A stretch of DNA of 64,000 nt from an uncultured Prevotellaceae bacterium (GTDB taxonomy: Bacteria > Bacteroidota > Bacteroidia > Bacteroidales > Bacteroidaceae), in contig CACYXD010000004.1 in assembly GCA_902778255.1 (NCBI GenBank), forward strand, positions 62,001 to 126,000, written 5' to 3'. The notes below the pieces were generated by a model, which made no database searches, was not told the origin of the DNA, and saw nothing but the letters and a program-made list of their open reading frames with translations. This document shows positions 61,012-64,000 of this stretch, one piece after another (the first letter of the stretch is position 1; every line of letters begins with the position of its first letter). The translations under genes were made by a program, and so were the position numbers.

Positions 61012-64000
61012 TCACTTAATCACGACTTTTTTACCCTTTACGATATACAATCCCTTCTTGGGGTTCTCTATACGGCGACCCTGCAGGTCGAAGGCGTCTG
61101 CGGCCTTATTCGTAAGATTCGTGAGATTCGTGTTCACCTCAATAATACCCGTGGTCTCTTCATCGCCGAAGTTCAGCGTAAATTGGCGGGCGGCCTTGAC
61201 GCCATTATCAGAGGGGATATCGAAGTAGGCACGGCAGGCGCCGAGGGCCTTACCATTCTCGATGGTGCGGTCGGTCTTGGCGTAGCCCAGCCTGTTGCCA
61301 GAAGAGAGCAGCAGGATGTCGTTGCGGTTGTCGTCGGTAATCTCCAGCGGAGCGTAGTTACCCTTGAACGTACCGCCAGTGAATTTAAAGTCGCGAGAGG
61401 TCTTGTCGATGGTCACGTTCTCGAACACGGGATTTACGAGGTCATCACCCTTGTCCCACTTGATGATGAATGGGGTGCCGGCAGGAATCTCTTTTGGCGC
61501 ATCGTTGAAGTTCAGCGTCAGCCTGTCGCCCACAAGTTCTGATTTCTCACTGAGCACCTTTGCCACCACTTTATCTCCAGCAAGTGGGCTCTCGTCAATC
61601 GTCACGTTGAAGGGCAGGCACAGCGTGTTCCAGTCGCCGTCCTTGTAGAGGGTGCGACCAGAGAGTGTCACATTATGCGCTACGATGCCATTATTGTCGC
61701 TAACGGCTGATGCGTTATCCAGAGCCTCGGAACCATTATTATAGAGAACGATATTGAGTTCATCGGTGGTGAAGGTTCCTGCGACCCATTCGGTCACGCC
61801 CTTGTCATGGATGCCCTGCACCTGCCACTCATAGTTGGTATTGGGTGTAAGACCAGTGAAGTTCAGCGGGCTGGTGACGTTGTTCATATAAGTCCAATCA
61901 CTATTTTGAGCAACCACGACGTCGTCGATACCCATGCCATAACTATATTTACCAACACACTCAAAGCCAATCTGATAATTGGCAGCCAAGCCTTCAAGAG
62001 CGACTTTTACTGGTGTCCAAGATGATACTTCCTGACCATTAGTGTACAGCAGATTCCAGTCACCTCCATCCACTCTATAATACACATTCAACGTATTGAT
62101 GTCTCCACTCCAGTTTGTATTCCAGAAGTTGAAGTTCAATGTTGCTGATGTAGTGCTACTCAAATCCATAGCAGGAGTGATAAGTATGTCAGAATTATCG
62201 TAACTGCCTACATAATATCCTGCATTATAACTGCCCGTTGCTGCCCCTGTATGATCTTTATGTCCTGTACCGGAAGTAATTTTCCAATAGCTATCAGTTG
62301 TTGACCAACCTGTAGGCATGGAACCGCCTTCGAAGCCTTCTGAGAAAAAGACGTTGGTCGCTGCATCGCGTAAGCGTACGTTGTACTCATCCTGGAAGCC
62401 CGTCCAACTGAGGGTAGCGGTGGTGGCAAATGGACTGCTGGCCAGGTCTATAGGAACTTCGTAGTCAGTGAAGGGACGGAGCGTCTTGCCAGTGGGGTTA
62501 TGATCAGAGAGACCACCGTTTTCAGGTTGATAAAGTGTACCGTCCTCGTCAACGAAAATCTTGCCATCGGCAATATAGACGTTATCTTCTATGCTGCCAG
62601 CATAGAAACGGTCGGAGGGGCTAGTCCAGTTAAGGTAGATTACATCATCACCAACTGCCGTAGCGTTGAAAGTACCGCCGTTAAAGTATATAGTTCCCAA
62701 TACTGAAGAAGAGGCAACGAATTGTCCGCCATTAACGGTGAGATCACCTTCTAAAGCCAGTGAGTTTTCGTTGTTGCCGACGTTGAGCTGACCATGGTTG
62801 AGCGTCACATTGCTATGAATGGCGGCATGATCCCTCACGTTGCTGGTGGCGTTGACGATACCACCATTGATAATCATGTTGCTGACATCGATGGTACCAT
62901 CAGGATTCTCCCCTGATACAGCGCCTGTGACGGTAAGACGGCCAGTGCCTTCGCTCTGTCCGTAGATGGTCAGCGTACGGTTATCGCCGCTAATGGAAAG
63001 CGCTTTGTCTTCTGCTACGTTCACCGTTATTTCTGCCCCATCGCAGAGGATGATGCTAAGGTCGCCGTTAGAGCAGCTCAGGGCATTCGTATAGGCGAGG
63101 TCCACACCAGCGGGATTGGTATTCTGAACGAAATACCAACCAGAAACAAGCGTGGTCTCGCTGCCATTAAGCGAATGTGCTATTGTGGTCTGTTCCTCAC
63201 CGTCCGCATCAATATAGCTGACCTTATAGTTTGTGGTGAAGTCAGCCTCCTCGCTCCATTCTGTCACGTCGTCGTCAACGATGCCCTGCACCTGCCATAG
63301 ATACTTTGTCTCAGGTGTGAGACCTGAGACGGTCTGTGGACTGGTGACGTTGGTCTTGTTCTCCCAATCAAAGTCCTGCATCCCATTGATGGTGATGTCA
63401 TCTATGTATAAGCGGTACGCATAATCGCCAGTGTAATTGATGGCGAAATACTTGGTACCTTCGGGCAGTTCCTGCTCAAAGGTTTGCCATTCTGCATCAC
63501 TATTGATGTCATTGCCCCACGCAAATGCTGAGAGATCGTTGGTCGTTGTGGAATAACCTACACGGAATTTATCATTGGTTCCGTAAGAGGACTTGTATGC
63601 GAATGTAAGTTTACCATCATCAGGCAAAATAGGAGAAATAAGATACTGGTCGTAACTTGAAGATTTATCGAAAGACGAGAATCGGAAACCTTGGCCGCCA
63701 GTCTTGGCGGCATTAGCAAACAACCCAAGCTCATCAGTATTTTCACCACCACCAAGGTCGAGAACAGTCCATACGGCATTAAGAGCAGCATCGTCAGCGT
63801 ATGATTCAAAGCAATCTGAGAATACTATGTTGTCAGTAACAACCGAAGCTTGACGATAGCGAAGGTTATAGTTATCCTGGAAGCCCGTCCAACTGAGGAC
63901 GGCGGCGTTGGCTGTTGCATTGCTGGTCAGTTCTATAGGAGCTTCGCTGGCCGAATGCGTAGTAAATGTAATGCTCTTCGGATAACTGTACTGACCTTCT
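61012..64000 (-). CDS. large secreted adhesin with cleaved-adhesin and Fn3-like modules (5' end outside window)
   Basis: The frame stays open to the right edge, so at least 995 residues are present and the start is missing. The modules alternate: Fn3-like edges (ATLSWTGFQDEYNVRLRDA; a second copy near 63880) and beta-sandwich modules of the gingipain cleaved-adhesin type (FFSEGFEGGSMPTGWSTTDS ... GIDDVVV; GWYFV region). A Gly/Asn-rich region with many short strands (about 62700-63000) looks like a beta-helix. It ends with an Ig-like part and a sorting-like tail (DLQGRRIENPKKGLYI, GKKVVIK). 9-base repeats encode NTNLTNLTN before the tail. Confidence 0.82.
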   Translation of the reverse strand, partial: EGQYSYPKSITFTTHSASEAPIELTSNATANAAVLSWTGFQDNYNLRYRQASVVTDNIVFSDCFESYADDAALNAVWTVLDLGGGENTDELGLFANAAKTGGQGFRFSSFDKSSSYDQYLISPILPDDGKLTFAYKSSYGTNDKFRVGYSTTTNDLSAFAWGNDINSDAEWQTFEQELPEGTKYFAINYTGDYAYRLYIDDITINGMQDFDWENKTNVTSPQTVSGLTPETKYLWQVQGIVDDDVTEWSEEADFTTNYKVSYIDADGEEQTTIAHSLNGSETTLVSGWYFVQNTNPAGVDLAYTNALSCSNGDLSIILCDGAEITVNVAEDKALSISGDNRTLTIYGQSEGTGRLTVTGAVSGENPDGTIDVSNMIINGGIVNATSNVRDHAAIHSNVTLNHGQLNVGNNENSLALEGDLTVNGGQFVASSSVLGTIYFNGGTFNATAVGDDVIYLNWTSPSDRFYAGSIEDNVYIADGKIFVDEDGTLYQPENGGLSDHNPTGKTLRPFTDYEVPIDLASSPFATTATLSWTGFQDEYNVRLRDAATNVFFSEGFEGGSMPTGWSTTDSYWKITSGTGHKDHTGAATGSYNAGYYVGSYDNSDILITPAMDLSSTTSATLNFNFWNTNWSGDINTLNVYYRVDGGDWNLLYTNGQEVSSWTPVKVALEGLAANYQIGFECVGKYSYGMGIDDVVVAQNSDWTYMNNVTSPLNFTGLTPNTNYEWQVQGIHDKGVTEWVAGTFTTDELNIVLYNNGSEALDNASAVSDNNGIVAHNVTLSGRTLYKDGDWNTLCLPFNVTIDESPLAGDKVVAKVLSEKSELVGDRLTLNFNDAPKEIPAGTPFIIKWDKGDDLVNPVFENVTIDKTSRDFKFTGGTFKGNYAPLEITDDNRNDILLLSSGNRLGYAKTDRTIENGKALGACRAYFDIPSDNGVKAARQFTLNFGDEETTGIIEVNTNLTNLTNKAADAFDLQGRRIENPKKGLYIVKGKKVVIK
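61105..61131. repeat. three 9-bp repeats before the adhesin sorting tail
   Basis: On the plus strand CTTATTCGT, AAGATTCGT and GAGATTCGT run in tandem; the coding strand gives Thr-Asn-Leu repeats just before the DLQGR tail. Confidence 0.75.

Overview
The window looks like a chromosomal segment of a Prevotella-type member of the Bacteroidales. The evidence is the repeated Bacteroidetes promoter box TAnnTTTG a short way upstream of many starts, A-rich initiation regions with few Shine-Dalgarno sequences, outer-membrane receptors with a carboxypeptidase-regulatory N-terminus, a PorE-like type IX secretion lipoprotein, C-terminal sorting tails of the DLQGR type, and the methylmalonyl-CoA module used for succinate-to-propionate metabolism. 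I see no tRNA, rRNA, transposase, prophage or CRISPR array. No gene stands out as foreign.

Layout. 1-4.9 kb: tail of a possible acetyltransferase, a TonB-dependent receptor and a LruC-domain lipoprotein. 5.0-7.6 kb: methylmalonyl-CoA epimerase, carboxyltransferase, a 50-residue protein and the biotin carrier, closed by a terminator. 12.4-7.6 kb (minus): MORN-repeat protein, YhcH, glycogen branching enzyme and a membrane protein as one operon. 12.5-14.4 kb: kdsB, a short DnaJ/CbpA protein, a 22-bp repeat array and a 35-residue membrane-peptide gene. 14.5-19.1 kb: thioredoxin-like protein, topoisomerase III and PorE-like lipoprotein. 28.2-19.1 kb (minus): GH31, GH2, GH43 and a small membrane protein. 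28.3-35.8 kb: rRNA methyltransferase, a lipoprotein, rpsA with a structured leader, recJ and recQ. 41-35.8 kb (minus): DPP-IV peptidase, GH105-DUF4861 and a LolA-like protein. 41-44.3 kb: GldB-like lipoprotein, a DUF4861 protein and hemW. 44.4-52.1 kb: an iron-sulfur/aldo-keto reductase pair, a YjjG phosphatase, serB and an outer-membrane receptor. 52.1-64 kb: a second GH43, a UvrD helicase with an internal exonuclease domain, flotillin, Sel1 and lipoprotein genes, a second 22-bp array, a 56-residue gene and a large adhesin cut by the window edge.

How the genes work together. The glycosidases (GH31, GH2, two GH43, GH105 with DUF4861) suggest trimming of plant cell-wall side chains. Their sugars could feed glycogen (glgB) and succinate/propionate formation. 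The PorE-like protein and the two proteins with sorting-type tails (GH2, adhesin) fit type IX secretion.

The most unusual signal is repetitive DNA. Short tandem repeats, mostly 7-mers and some 9-mers, lie in frame inside several conserved genes and also between genes. A GC-rich palindromic element sits inside two unrelated genes in two different reading frames. Two degenerate 22-bp arrays of the same family lie 46 kb apart, each downstream of a very short minus-strand gene.
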